The notes under the pieces are model-generated. The model saw nothing but the letters and a program-made list of their open reading frames with translations. It was not told the origin of the DNA and ran no database searches. Below are positions 42,398 to 52,191 of a stretch of 64,000 bases of DNA, one piece after another (within the stretch, counting starts at the first letter, position 1; each line of letters opens with the position of its first letter). Source of the DNA: Endozoicomonas sp. OPT23 (GTDB lineage Bacteria > Pseudomonadota > Gammaproteobacteria > Pseudomonadales > Endozoicomonadaceae). The stretch spans positions 1 through 64,000 of the forward strand of contig NZ_PPFD01000010.1 in NCBI RefSeq assembly GCF_009653635.1. The letters are read 5' to 3'. The position numbers were made by a program, and so were the translations under genes.

Positions 42398-43876
42398 TCA
42401 CATCAAGACCGGAAACAATAGCCTAGCCTCCAAACCACCTTCTGTATGATTCACCAGCACCAGATCCCCCCCATGGGTTCTGGCAAGGTGCCGTGCAGTC
42501 ATTAACCCTAATCCACTCCCATCAGGGTTGCTCTTCTTACCATGCCCTAAGCGAACGTAAGGCTTGAACACTTCCTTCTCCATACCTGCAGGCAGACCTG
42601 GTCCTTCATCAAGAATGGAGATAACCCAGAAATCACCTTCTTGCCGTAGCTTAATGCTTGCCTTGTTCCCATAACGAATTGCGTTATCAATCACATTCTC
42701 AAGGCACCTTCTGGTAGCTAATGGCTTGGCGACTATTTCTGGCTGAGAATTAGAACTATATGCTGCATTCAATGAAACCAGCTCATTACCTTCCGGATAG
42801 CTTCCTACAATATCTTTCAGAACTGTATCCAGACGAATACGGGTGGAGTTTTCATGCACTTCAGTATCCCGCACTGTCTGCAGAGCGCTTTTCACCATAA
42901 GGTCGAGGTAATCGAGATCCTGCTCCATGGCTTCCCGTTCATCATCGTCGTCCATCATGGCAACCCTGAGCCGAAGCCGGGTTAAAGGTGTTTTCAGATC
43001 ATGAGAAATACCGCTGAACAGTGCCTTTCTGTCGTTCATGTATTGACGAACATTGTCCTGCATCTGGTTAAAGGCATGGATTGCTTCTATCACTTCCATA
43101 CTGCCCTTTTCCGGCAGAGGTACTGGTTTCAGGTCTCGCCCAAAAGCTGCAGCCGCTTTTGCCAGATTTGAGAATGGCTTGATGATTTCCCTGACTCTAT
43201 GAACCGTCAAATACAGCAAAAGAATCAACAAAATAGCACCAAAAACCCTTAATCTCTGGCTTTCTCTAGCAACTTCCCCCAACAGAAGTGAGCTGGGAAC
43301 CGTTGTTGCTATATACAGCCACTCTTTTTCACTGATAGGAATCTGCAGTACCAGTATTGGCAGGTTGTAAGGCTGTATCAGCTGAGTATGAGTGTCCCAG
43401 TAATTAGGCAAATCTCTCAGCAGGGTTTTGTTATTAAAGACATGGAGTGTTTCAGGGTCAGCAAACTGGATATTCAGCTCTCTGGCAACCGTGGAATCTT
43501 TTTGCAGGACGTTGGAGAAGCTTTCAATGACCAGTTTTCTGGCATCATTCTCCGGCAGAGGATTTATTTCAATGTACTCTCTGTTCAAAGTAACAAAATA
43601 ACTGCCTCCTCTCATTTCCCTCAGCTGGTCGAGCACGATATGGCGGTATTTCGCTGGCAGGGAGTTGAAATAATCCACTGTTGCCGAGACTCGAAGCGCC
43701 ATATTGGTCGCTACTTCTCTCAGCGCCATGGAAGATTCTGCTCGCCACTCCGCCTGCCAGATTCCCCAGACAATCAGCTGTGCCAGCAGTACACTGCCGG
43801 CCACCAGCCCGAGAGTTCGGGTCATAAAAGATTGAGCGTATTTTGTAGCTACACGACGGTAGAAGTCAGACAGCAT
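42398..43876 (-). CDS. Sensor histidine kinase, EnvZ/GtrS-like
   Basis: A 492-aa inner-membrane kinase. A first helix at about 20-42, a periplasmic domain (about 43-205), a second helix (about 209-230) and HAMP are followed by a HisKA domain with GISHDLKTPLTRLRLRV (the phospho-acceptor His) and an ATPase domain with DNAIRYG, DEGPGLP and GSGLGL. Its gene overlaps the response regulator by 11 bp. The pair is divergent from a sugar-binding protein, as with GltR-GtrS and glucose uptake genes in Pseudomonas, so sugar sensing is likely. Confidence 0.92.
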   Translation of the reverse strand: MLSDFYRRVATKYAQSFMTRTLGLVAGSVLLAQLIVWGIWQAEWRAESSMALREVATNMALRVSATVDYFNSLPAKYRHIVLDQLREMRGGSYFVTLNREYIEINPLPENDARKLVIESFSNVLQKDSTVARELNIQFADPETLHVFNNKTLLRDLPNYWDTHTQLIQPYNLPILVLQIPISEKEWLYIATTVPSSLLLGEVARESQRLRVFGAILLILLLYLTVHRVREIIKPFSNLAKAAAAFGRDLKPVPLPEKGSMEVIEAIHAFNQMQDNVRQYMNDRKALFSGISHDLKTPLTRLRLRVAMMDDDDEREAMEQDLDYLDLMVKSALQTVRDTEVHENSTRIRLDTVLKDIVGSYPEGNELVSLNAAYSSNSQPEIVAKPLATRRCLENVIDNAIRYGNKASIKLRQEGDFWVISILDEGPGLPAGMEKEVFKPYVRLGHGKKSNPDGSGLGLMTARHLARTHGGDLVLVNHTEGGLEARLLFPVLM

Positions 43877-44603
43877 TACTGAAATCTACTTCTGTCGCCA
43901 TCACATAACCCTTGCCCCGAACTGTTTTGATAACCACCGGATGTCGTGCATCATCGCCTAACTGATGACGCAGACGACTGATCTGCACATCAATAAAACG
44001 ATCCATTGGCTGCACTTCACGGCTGCGGGTCAATCGAGCAATATCTTCCCTGCTGACCACCTGACCAGCACGCCCTACCAGCAACATCAGCAGGTTGAAG
44101 TCAGCACCTGACAGATTCTCTACCTGTTCTTCAGGTCGGTGAAGGTTTCTCGTAAGCGTGTCCAGACAATAACCATTGAAATGGCAATAACGCTGACTCT
44201 GGCTTTCGCTGGCGGGCGCTTCCTGAGTTTCAACCCGTCGCATAATGGCCTTGATTCGAGCCAGCAGTTCTCTGGGGTTAAACGGCTTGGCAAGGTAGTC
44301 ATCCGCCCCCATTTCCAGACCGATGATTCGATCTATCTCATCGGAAACGGCTGTCAGCATAATGACCGGAATCTTTGATACTTCCCTGAGCTTGCGCACC
44401 ACTTCATAACCATCGATGCCAGGCATCATGATATCCAGAACCACCAGCTGATAACCTTGCTGTTTGGGGAACGCCTCCAGAAAACTCTCACCATCAGCAA
44501 AGCCGATAACTTCAAAGCCGTTTTTTCGCAGGTAGCCGGACAACAGATCACGAATAGAGTCGTCATCGTCCACTACAAAGATCTTGCCCTTTTCAGACAT
44601 CAA
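43866..44603 (-). CDS. OmpR-family response regulator, GltR-like
   Basis: The 245-aa protein has a receiver domain with VVDDDDSIRD, Asp57 in VVLDIMMPGIDG and Lys in DYLAKPFNPRELLAR, then a winged-helix DNA-binding domain with RFIDVQISRLRHQLG and VRGKGYV. It is transcribed with the overlapping kinase gene and probably controls the divergent sugar-binding protein and the PTS genes. Confidence 0.93.
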   Translation of the reverse strand: MMSEKGKIFVVDDDDSIRDLLSGYLRKNGFEVIGFADGESFLEAFPKQQGYQLVVLDIMMPGIDGYEVVRKLREVSKIPVIMLTAVSDEIDRIIGLEMGADDYLAKPFNPRELLARIKAIMRRVETQEAPASESQSQRYCHFNGYCLDTLTRNLHRPEEQVENLSGADFNLLMLLVGRAGQVVSREDIARLTRSREVQPMDRFIDVQISRLRHQLGDDARHPVVIKTVRGKGYVMATEVDFSNAV

Positions 44604-45008
44604 GTACTTCCAGTCATTGGTTGTTCGGGCGGAATATACAATATTTTAAACGTTAAACTATGCTCATCTGGTGTTATTTCGATATAGATCAATTATTCAC
44701 CCAATGCACTCAGTCTCAGAATTAATCACAGAATCAATCAGAGGTAATGTAACAAAGTCTCGCACAGAGCAGGTGTCAGACAACTGACTTTCAGCTACTT
44801 CAACTCTTATGTCCTCAATCCATTGCCCTGGACGTCTATTCAGGAGAAAGAGGTATTTAAACTGCATAAAATTAGCTTCAAAAACACCCAATAGACTTTG
44901 TTACATTTTGATGGAATAGCTTACCCCTTCGGATGTTAACCACTGATAAGATTTCGTCACATTTGATTATTCATGGATTTATAGCTTCTTTTCAGGAGCT
45001 TCAGCAAA
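44604..45008. promoter_or_regulatory. Divergent control region of the sugar locus
   Basis: A 405-bp spacer between the response regulator and the binding protein. AATGTAACAAAGTCT (44746-44760) recurs as its exact inverse, AGACTTTGTTACATT (44893-44907). A third related site, GTCACATTTGAT, is at 44956-44967. GTYACATTT is thus present three times, twice in direct orientation before the binding-protein gene, and could be the response-regulator site. A 64-aa minus-strand reading frame here spans the repeats and is probably not a gene. Confidence 0.5.
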
Positions 45009-46262
45009 ATGAAAGCCTCAACCAAACTTCTTTTAACAGTACCTTTTCTGCTCATGCCCTGGCTAAAGTCCAGCGCATCGGAGCTGGAAGTGCTGCACTG
45101 GTGGACTTCCCCCGGTGAGAAGCAGGCATTGGCTGAACTGCAGACCCGGATGGATAACAAAGGTTATCAGTGGGAAGACTTCGCCATTATCGGCGGTGGT
45201 GGCAGTGAAGCCATTAACGTCCTCAAGTCCCGAATTATCTCCGGCAACCCCCCTGCAGCAGCACAAATCAAAGGCACGACTATCCAGAAATGGAGCAACC
45301 TGAATCTGATTGCTGATGTCGATCAGATAGCCAAAAGTAACCAATGGGATGCTTTACTGCCCGAGTCGCTCAAGAGCAGCCTGAAGTTCGATAACAAATA
45401 CGTTGCGGCCCCTCTGAATATTCATCGAATCAACTGGATGTGGGTAAACCCGAAACCGTTTGCCGCTATCAACAAGCCTGTTCCAGCAACCTGGCAGCAG
45501 CTCATTGACGCTGCTTCTCTTTTGCAGAAGAAAGGCTACCAGCCATTGGCTCTGGGCAATGAAGACTGGCAGTACAGCATGCTGTTTGAAAATGTTCTGC
45601 TTGCTACACAGGGCGCCGACTATTATCGGAAAGCTCTGGTAGAACTGAACGACGATGCACTTTCAAGCAAAAAGATGGTTGATGTATTCGAACTGCTGTC
45701 AGAAATTCGCGCATTTTTACCGCCAAACTCTGCTGACCGCAAATGGGATTCCGCTACCCGCCAGCTTATTGATGGCACTGCTGCCATCCAGTTTTCCGGA
45801 GACTGGGTCAAAGGCGAAATAAGTTACTACGGCAAGCAACCAGGTACAGACATCCTGTGTTTGCCAGCCCCTCAGACAGTCAATGCTTTCATTTACACCG
45901 TGGACACCATGGTGATGTTCCCCTCTACGGATTCAAAACAAGTCAAAGCCCAAAATGAATTTGCCAAAACCATGATGGAAGCTGAATTCCAGACAGCCTT
46001 TAACCAGAAAAAAGGCTCGATCCCCATCAGGCAGGACATTTCATCCGCACTGTTCGACCAATGCGCACAGGCCAGTATGGCCGCATTCAAAAAAAGCGAT
46101 CAACAAGCCACCTTGGTGCCCAGCATGGTGCACTCAATGGCTGTGGATGAAAGGGTGCAACGCAGTTTTTTCGAAGTACTGGATTACTTCTTCAAACATC
46201 CAACTGTCAGTGCCGAACAGGCAGCGAAACAGCTGGCTACCGCTATAAAAGCGAGCCACTAG
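45009..46262 (+). CDS. ABC-type sugar-binding protein without permease genes
   Basis: A 417-aa periplasmic binding protein with a Sec signal (about 1-23) and the family 1 opening ELEVLHWWTSPGEKQALAEL, then GNPPAAAQIKG and FSGDWVKGE. It is like the glucose/mannose-binding proteins of Pseudomonas (GtsA type). No ABC permease or ATPase follows; the next genes encode a PTS. It may work with a remote transporter or present sugar to the divergent histidine kinase. Confidence 0.9.
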   Translation: MKASTKLLLTVPFLLMPWLKSSASELEVLHWWTSPGEKQALAELQTRMDNKGYQWEDFAIIGGGGSEAINVLKSRIISGNPPAAAQIKGTTIQKWSNLNLIADVDQIAKSNQWDALLPESLKSSLKFDNKYVAAPLNIHRINWMWVNPKPFAAINKPVPATWQQLIDAASLLQKKGYQPLALGNEDWQYSMLFENVLLATQGADYYRKALVELNDDALSSKKMVDVFELLSEIRAFLPPNSADRKWDSATRQLIDGTAAIQFSGDWVKGEISYYGKQPGTDILCLPAPQTVNAFIYTVDTMVMFPSTDSKQVKAQNEFAKTMMEAEFQTAFNQKKGSIPIRQDISSALFDQCAQASMAAFKKSDQQATLVPSMVHSMAVDERVQRSFFEVLDYFFKHPTVSAEQAAKQLATAIKASH

Positions 46263-46369
46263 ACAGTACTGAAATATCCGACTGATGACGTCCGACCAGC
46301 GACTCAGTCGATTTAAATAAAGCGTTTAACGACTTGTATTACTGACCTTTTTTCTGGGGGAACTACCAC

Positions 46370-47821
46370 ATGAATCTCTTTGGATTGCTACAAAAAATAG
46401 GCCGGGCGCTTATGCTCCCTGTGGCCATCCTGCCGGTGGCAGGTATTCTGCTGGGCATAGGTGCAGCAGACTTCAGCTGGATGCCAACACTGTTAAGCCA
46501 GACCATGGCTCAAGCCGGTGGTGCAGTCTTTGGCAACCTGCCACTGCTGTTCGCTGTTGGTACCGTTCTTGGCCTGACTGATAACGACGGTGTGTCCACT
46601 CTCGCGGCCATCGTTGGTTACGTTGTAATGCTCGGCACTATGGGCGTTATGGCAGGCCAGCTGGGCGTTGAAACCAAGTCCATCATGGGCATCACTTCCA
46701 TCGACACCGGCGTGTTCGGCGGTATCCTGGCCGGTATTCTGGCTTCCGTGATGTTCAATCGTTACTACAAGATCAAGCTTCCTGAATACCTGGGTTTCTT
46801 CGCTGGCAAACGCTTTGTTCCTATCGTAACAGCGTTCGGTGCCATCGTTCTGGGTATTATTCTGGCCTTCATCTGGCCTCCAATTGGTAGCGCTATCGAC
46901 TCTTTCGGTGACTACGCTGCTCACGGTAACCCGGTTTCCATGGGCTTCGTATACGGTCTGGTTGAACGTATGCTGATTCCATTTGGTATCCACCACGTTT
47001 GGAACGTACCTTTCCAGATGGAAATGGGCGAGTTCGTTACTGCAACTGGTGATATCGTGAATGGCGACATTCCACGTTTCTTCGCTGGTGACCCGACTGC
47101 CGGGTTCCTGGCTGGCGGCTTCCTGTTCAAGATGTTCGGTCTGCCTGCTGCAGCCATCGCCATGTGGCACAGTGCCAAGCCTGAAAACAAGAAGCGCGTT
47201 GCCGGTATCATGATTTCCGCAGCCCTGACTTCCATGTTGACCGGTATCACCGAGCCTATCGAATTCTCCTTCCTGTTCGTTGCTCCGGTTCTGTATGCCG
47301 TACACGCTGTACTGGCTGGTCTGGCGTTCATGATCACCAACCTGCTGGAAATCAAAATGGGAGCTTCTTTCTCCCACGGTCTGATCGACTTCACCCTGTT
47401 CTCCAGCATCGGTACCAAGTCCTTCTGGCTGATTCCTCTGGGTCTGGTTTACGCCGCTGTTTACTACATTGTATTCCGCTTCGCTATCAGCAAGTTCAAT
47501 CTGAAAACACCAGGTCGTGAAGACGAAACCGAAATGAATGTTGCTGTTGAAACCTCTTCCGGTCTGGCCAGCGATCTGATCGTTGCCTTCGGTGGTGCTG
47601 GCAACATCAAGAACCTGGATGCCTGTATCACTCGTCTGCGTGTCACTGTTAACAAGCCTGAGCTGGTTAATCAGGACCGCATCAAGTCTCTGGGCGCTGC
47701 CGGCGTACTGGTGATGGGTCAGAACATGCAGGCCATCTTTGGTCCTAAATCTGACAACATCAAGACAGACATGCAGGAGTTGATCAACTCCGGAGCAGCA
47801 GCTACAGCCGTTCCAGCCTGA
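46370..47821 (+). CDS. ptsG: PTS glucose-type EIICB permease
   Basis: The 483-aa protein combines an EIIC membrane domain (about 1-385, ten or so helices) and a C-terminal EIIB domain with phospho-Cys419 in [45 protein letters not shown] and [10 protein letters not shown] are glucose/N-acetylglucosamine family signatures. No EIIA is attached, so it depends on the EIIA domain of the next gene. Glucose is likelier than GlcNAc from overall pattern and the neighbouring regulator type, but this is not certain. Confidence 0.92.
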   Translation: MNLFGLLQKIGRALMLPVAILPVAGILLGIGAADFSWMPTLLSQTMAQAGGAVFGNLPLLFAVGTVLGLTDNDGVSTLAAIVGYVVMLGTMGVMAGQLGVETKSIMGITSIDTGVFGGILAGILASVMFNRYYKIKLPEYLGFFAGKRFVPIVTAFGAIVLGIILAFIWPPIGSAIDSFGDYAAHGNPVSMGFVYGLVERMLIPFGIHHVWNVPFQMEMGEFVTATGDIVNGDIPRFFAGDPTAGFLAGGFLFKMFGLPAAAIAMWHSAKPENKKRVAGIMISAALTSMLTGITEPIEFSFLFVAPVLYAVHAVLAGLAFMITNLLEIKMGASFSHGLIDFTLFSSIGTKSFWLIPLGLVYAAVYYIVFRFAISKFNLKTPGREDETEMNVAVETSSGLASDLIVAFGGAGNIKNLDACITRLRVTVNKPELVNQDRIKSLGAAGVLVMGQNMQAIFGPKSDNIKTDMQELINSGAAATAVPA

Positions 47822-47934
47822 TCGTATGAGTAACAGTGAGAGCTGCTGATGCGGCTCTCATTTAATTTTTTAAAGAGTGCTTTCACTGCCACTGACCAGA
47901 CGACAGTTTCAGTGAAAACATTTTTCAGGAGTTA

Positions 47935-50493
47935 GTGAATAGTCCTATGAAATTTATTGCCCCTCTAAGCGGTGTTGTTTTCCCAATCACCGATGTGCCT
48001 GACCCGGTTTTCGGCCAGAAGATGCTGGGTGACGGCATTGCGATTGATCCGGTCAATACTGTACTGACTGCTCCGTTTTCTGCCGAAGTCACTCAGCTTC
48101 ATGATTCTCACCATGCTCTGACGCTGCGTCACGAAACCGGCCTCGAACTGCTGATTCACATCGGTCTCGATACCGTGATGCTGAAAGGCGAAGGCTTCAA
48201 ACCACTGGTCAAAGAAGGCGACAAAGTCACTGCAGGTCAGAAACTGATTGAATTTGATGCTGATTATATCGCTCAAAACGCCATCAGCCTGCTCACTATG
48301 ATGGTGATCACCAGCCAGCATGAAGATCTGATCATCAAACCTGAGAGTGGCGCAGTAGAAGCCGCCAAAAGTACCATTCTGAATGTCAGCTTTAAGGGTG
48401 ACGATACCGTCAGTAATGACAGCATTGAAGAAGTTCAAAATACTGGCATCACTGTTTCTGAAGATATCACCATTCCTAACCCGGTTGGCCTTCACGCCCG
48501 CCCTGCAGCGGTTCTGGCCAGTGTTGCCCGCAGCTACACCAGCACAGTAACGCTTTCCCTGAATGGTAAATCTTCAAAAGCCACCAGCATTACCGGCCTG
48601 CTTGGGCTGAACACAAAGCTGGGCAGTATCGTAACTGTTACCGTTCAAGGTGATGATGCAGAGAAAGCTCTGGCTGGTGTACTTGAAGCCATCAAAAATG
48701 GCCTCGGTGAAGACGTTTCTGCTGTCACTGCAGAAAAAGGGTCTGCTACTCAGCAAGCCTCTGCAGAAGAAGCGCCGCTGATAGGCCAGCACAATACTGA
48801 CCCAATGGTTCTGACCGGCGTTAAAGCCGCAGGTGGTCTGGCGATTGGTGAAGTCTTTAAAGTAGACAACAGTCGTCCTGATATTCCTGAACAGGGCAAA
48901 GGCGATAGTGTTGAAGTAGACAGTCTGAACAAGGCTCTGACTTCTGCCCGCACTGAACTGGAAACCCTGAAGTCTGACCTGACCACTAAAGGTCATGACA
49001 GCCAGGTAGAAATCTTTGAAGCACATCTTGGTCTGCTCTCAGATCCGGAAGTAACCGATAAAACCATGGAAATGATTGTCCGTGGCAAGAGCGCATCTTT
49101 CGCCTGGCACAGCAGCATTGCAGAACAGTCTGCAGCGCTGAAAGGGTTGGATAACCCGCTGCTGGCAGGCCGTGCCATCGACCTGGAAGACGTCGGTAAC
49201 CGTGTTCTGAAACATCTGCTGGGAATCAGTGATCAGGATCGTAAGCTGCCTGAAAGCTGTATTCTGATCACCGATGATATTACACCCTCCGATATCATCA
49301 CTCTGGACATGAGCCGTGTAATCGGTGTGGCAACCCGTGAGGGTGGTTCTACTTCTCATGCCGCTATTATTGCCCGCTCTATGGACCTGCCTTACACCGT
49401 GGGTCTTGGTGAGCAGGTTGATCGAATCAACACCGGCGAGCGAGTCATTCTGAACGCTAATAAGGCCAGCATTCGCCTGCAGCCTTCCGATGAAATGATT
49501 GCCGGTATTCACAACCAGCAGGAAGCAGCCAAAGCCAAAAAAGCTTCTGACTTGACGGTAGCTGATCAACCAGCCACGACGGTTGATGGCCACAATGTTG
49601 AAGTAGTTGCCAATATCGGCAGCGCCAAAGACGCCAGAGACTCCATCGAACTGGGTGGTGAAGGTGTTGGCCTGCTGCGTTCCGAATTCCTCTATATGGA
49701 TCGTGCCACCGAACCTTCTGAAGACGAGCAGACTGACGTTTACAGCGAAATCGTTAAGGTGCTGGGCCCTGATCGTCCGATCATTATTCGTACTCTGGAT
49801 GTCGGTGGTGACAAGCCTCTCCAGTATCTGCCTCTGCCGGAAGAAGAAAACCCGTTTCTGGGCGAACGTGGTATTCGTGTCGGTATTAATCGTCCATCCA
49901 TTCTCCGTCGTCAGATTCGTGCCATCCTGAAAGCATCAAAGCATGGTCGTGTACGTATCATGCTGCCTATGATTGCCTGCCTGAATGAATTCCGTGCCGT
50001 TAAGAAACTGGTGCAGGAAGAGCAGGAAAACCTCGGTATTGAATCCGTAGAGCTGGGCATCATGATTGAAGTGCCATCGGCTGCTCTGATGGCTCGACAG
50101 TTTGCCAGGGAAGTCGACTTTTTCTCCGTGGGTACTAACGACCTGACTCAGTACACGCTGGCCATGGACCGAGGTCACCCTAAAATGGCCTCACGTGCTG
50201 ATGCCATGAACCCTGCTGTTCTGAACCTGATCGGTCTTGCGGCTGATGCTGCTCACGCTGAAGGTAAGTGGGTCGGTGTTTGTGGCGGTCTCGCCAGTGA
50301 TACCGATGCAGTCGCTATGCTGCTGGGACTGGGCGTTGATGAACTGTCCGTCAGCGTACTATCCATTCCTGAAGTGAAAGCCAAAGTAAGAGAACTGAAC
50401 CTTACAGCGTGTAAGGAACTGGCTCAGAAAGCACTGACACTTGATGGTGCGGACGATGTTCGTGTACTGGCTAAAACCTGGGGAGATAAATAA
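47935..50493 (+). CDS. Fused PTS protein EIIA(Glc)-HPr-Enzyme I
   Basis: One 852-aa protein carries the whole general phosphorelay. EIIA(Glc) (about 1-150) has active His75 in LLIHIGLDTV, HPr (about 172-260) has His187 in NPVGLHARPAA, and Enzyme I (about 280-852) has His475 in GGSTSHAAIIARSM, IIRTLDVGGDKPL, a PEP-binding TNDLTQYTLAMDR and Cys783 in VCGGLAS. Phosphate passes from PEP to EI, HPr, EIIA and then to EIIB of PtsG. The GTG start has AGGAG only three bases upstream; the ATG at 47947 is an alternative that costs four residues. Confidence 0.95.
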   Translation: MNSPMKFIAPLSGVVFPITDVPDPVFGQKMLGDGIAIDPVNTVLTAPFSAEVTQLHDSHHALTLRHETGLELLIHIGLDTVMLKGEGFKPLVKEGDKVTAGQKLIEFDADYIAQNAISLLTMMVITSQHEDLIIKPESGAVEAAKSTILNVSFKGDDTVSNDSIEEVQNTGITVSEDITIPNPVGLHARPAAVLASVARSYTSTVTLSLNGKSSKATSITGLLGLNTKLGSIVTVTVQGDDAEKALAGVLEAIKNGLGEDVSAVTAEKGSATQQASAEEAPLIGQHNTDPMVLTGVKAAGGLAIGEVFKVDNSRPDIPEQGKGDSVEVDSLNKALTSARTELETLKSDLTTKGHDSQVEIFEAHLGLLSDPEVTDKTMEMIVRGKSASFAWHSSIAEQSAALKGLDNPLLAGRAIDLEDVGNRVLKHLLGISDQDRKLPESCILITDDITPSDIITLDMSRVIGVATREGGSTSHAAIIARSMDLPYTVGLGEQVDRINTGERVILNANKASIRLQPSDEMIAGIHNQQEAAKAKKASDLTVADQPATTVDGHNVEVVANIGSAKDARDSIELGGEGVGLLRSEFLYMDRATEPSEDEQTDVYSEIVKVLGPDRPIIIRTLDVGGDKPLQYLPLPEEENPFLGERGIRVGINRPSILRRQIRAILKASKHGRVRIMLPMIACLNEFRAVKKLVQEEQENLGIESVELGIMIEVPSAALMARQFAREVDFFSVGTNDLTQYTLAMDRGHPKMASRADAMNPAVLNLIGLAADAAHAEGKWVGVCGGLASDTDAVAMLLGLGVDELSVSVLSIPEVKAKVRELNLTACKELAQKALTLDGADDVRVLAKTWGDK

Positions 50494-50828
50494 TGGGATT
50501 CTTCAGCAAACTGTTTGGTAAGAATGAAGCAGAACAGCCCGTTGTAACATCACAAACCAGCGAGCCCCTGCTGCAACCAACAGCGACACCTGTTGTTTTT
50601 GATACGGCTAAAGTCATTTCCTTACTAGGTGGTAAGGATAATATTGCCAGTATTAAACCTTGTGCTTATACCCGGGTTAGAGTTGAGCTTAAAGCCCCTG
50701 TTGCAGACATCAGCCAATATCTGGCCGGTACCGGTTTTGACTCAGCCATGATGATCAATGGCCAGTTGATACACCTGCTCGCCGGGCTTAACGCCGAAGC
50801 AGCCTGTACTGCTCTCGAACAGTCATAA
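50493..50828 (+). CDS. Stand-alone glucose-type EIIB-like protein
   Basis: A 111-aa protein with a short polar tail (1-38) and then an EIIB fold of the glucose family. VISLLGGKDNIASIKPCAYTRVRVEL aligns with the EIIB of PtsG and keeps the phospho-Cys (Cys57) and TRxRV. The start overlaps the stop of the EI fusion gene (TAATG), which implies coupled translation. It could be a second phosphate acceptor, a regulatory EIIB, or serve another EIIC. Confidence 0.8.
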   Translation: MGFFSKLFGKNEAEQPVVTSQTSEPLLQPTATPVVFDTAKVISLLGGKDNIASIKPCAYTRVRVELKAPVADISQYLAGTGFDSAMMINGQLIHLLAGLNAEAACTALEQS

Positions 50829-50858
50829 TCAGACAACGTAGCAAAGGCCCCCGTCTTT

Positions 50859-50923
50859 GAAACAGTGAGTCAGACACAGCAGGCTTCATCACCTATATAG
50901 TGTCTGACTCACTGTTTCTTTTT
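50859..50923 (+). terminator. Strong terminator of the PTS operon
   Basis: A perfect 19-bp inverted repeat (50859-50877 and 50900-50918, beginning GAAACAGTGAGTCAG) encloses a 22-base loop and is followed by TTTTT. Confidence 0.85.
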
Positions 50924-50993
50924 ATCAAGTTAGTCAGCCACCTTCGTCAGGCTATTTAACGTCCCTCATTCTTCTCGTTCAGACAGGATAAAC

Positions 50994-51980
50994 ATGATTC
51001 GATTTGCCGTTATTGGAACCAACTGGATCAGTCACTCTTTCTGTCAGGCTGCCCACGACACCGAAAAGTTACAGCTGGTATCGGTCTACTCAAGAACACT
51101 GGAATCGGCACACGCTTTTGCCAGTCAATATCAGGTAACTCAGTGCTTTGATGATCTGGAGTTAATGGCAAAGAGTCGTGGTATTGATGCCGTCTATATA
51201 GCCAGTCCTAATTCGCTGCATGCATCTCAGGCGAAGTTGTTCATAGAACAGGGCAAGCACGTTATATGCGAAAAGCCTATGGCGTCTAATGTCACAGAAC
51301 TTGATGAGTTGATCTCACTTGCAAAACAACAGAATGTGGTTCTTTTTGAAGCATTAAAAACCCGCTACCTGCCTAATCTCGAACGCACTAAGGAAGCTTT
51401 GCCCTCACTCGGCACGTTAACCAAAGTCTATTTTTCATACTGCCAGTACTCTTCCCGTTATCAACAATATCTGGACGGTAAAAATCCGAACACATTCAAC
51501 CCAGATTTTTCCAACGGCTCCCTGATAGACATCGGAATCTATCCATTGAGTGCCGCTATTGAGCTTTTTGGTGCACCTTCCAGTTTTTCTGCGAACGGCA
51601 AACTATTGGAATCCGGTGTTGATGCCCATGGTTCTCTAATATTGCAATACTCTGATTTTGAGGTGATCGTTACTCACTCAAAAGTCAGTGACGGATTTAT
51701 TCCCAGCGAAATACAAGGTGAGAATGGCTCCCTGATCATCGACTTTATTTCAGAGTTCAAGGGAGTGAACCTTAAGTTACGCAACCAGCCGGAAGAGAAC
51801 CTTACGGTTCATCAACCGGAAAATGTGATGCGCTATGAAGCGGATGTTTTTGCTGACCTGATTCGAAGTGGCCAATTCAACCATGAAGATCTGGAAAAAA
51901 CACGTGAGGTTAGCAGAATCATTACTGAAGCCAGACAGCGTATTGGTGTTATTTATCCTGCAGATCATGTGCACGCATAG
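50994..51980 (+). CDS. Gfo/Idh/MocA-family oxidoreductase
   Basis: A 328-aa NAD(P)-dependent oxidoreductase. Its Rossmann domain has AVIGTNWISHSF in place of the classical GxGxxG and the catalytic CEKPMASN. The C-terminal domain has NGSLIDIGIYPLSAAIELFG. Such enzymes oxidise or isomerise sugars and inositols. Its place after the PTS terminator suggests sugar metabolism, but it has its own transcription unit. Confidence 0.9.
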   Translation: MIRFAVIGTNWISHSFCQAAHDTEKLQLVSVYSRTLESAHAFASQYQVTQCFDDLELMAKSRGIDAVYIASPNSLHASQAKLFIEQGKHVICEKPMASNVTELDELISLAKQQNVVLFEALKTRYLPNLERTKEALPSLGTLTKVYFSYCQYSSRYQQYLDGKNPNTFNPDFSNGSLIDIGIYPLSAAIELFGAPSSFSANGKLLESGVDAHGSLILQYSDFEVIVTHSKVSDGFIPSEIQGENGSLIIDFISEFKGVNLKLRNQPEENLTVHQPENVMRYEADVFADLIRSGQFNHEDLEKTREVSRIITEARQRIGVIYPADHVHA

Positions 51981-51999
51981 CTGAGAACATAATTTATAT

Positions 52000-52030
52000 G
52001 TCATTTTCCCGCCGCACGTGGGTGAATGAC
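52000..52030. repeat. Intergenic palindromic repeat, copy E
   Basis: GTCATTTTCCC and GGGTGAATGAC form an 11-bp stem with two non-Watson-Crick positions. The outer TAATTTATATG and CAATTAG resemble the flanking boxes of copies B and C. It follows the Gfo/Idh/MocA gene. Confidence 0.45.
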
Positions 52031-52191
52031 AATTAGACTCTGGCAACACCTGCATACTTAAACCCTTAAGCTGCGTTTAAGGCAGTATCTGAATCAACTT
52101 AAACCGTCAGAAATTCATCATTTTTATATTTTCGATCAACTATTCCAGAGTTTTCTAAACTAGATATAAAGAAATGTCAGGGAGACATATC

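Noticed and set aside
44697-44891. A 64-aa minus-strand reading frame in the two-component/binding-protein spacer
   Set aside because: It overlaps the first inverted-repeat box and lies within the regulatory region. No ribosome site or family.
47821-47934. Separate small gene between ptsG and the PTS fusion
   Set aside because: No start codon with ribosome site and no open frame of useful length in this gap.
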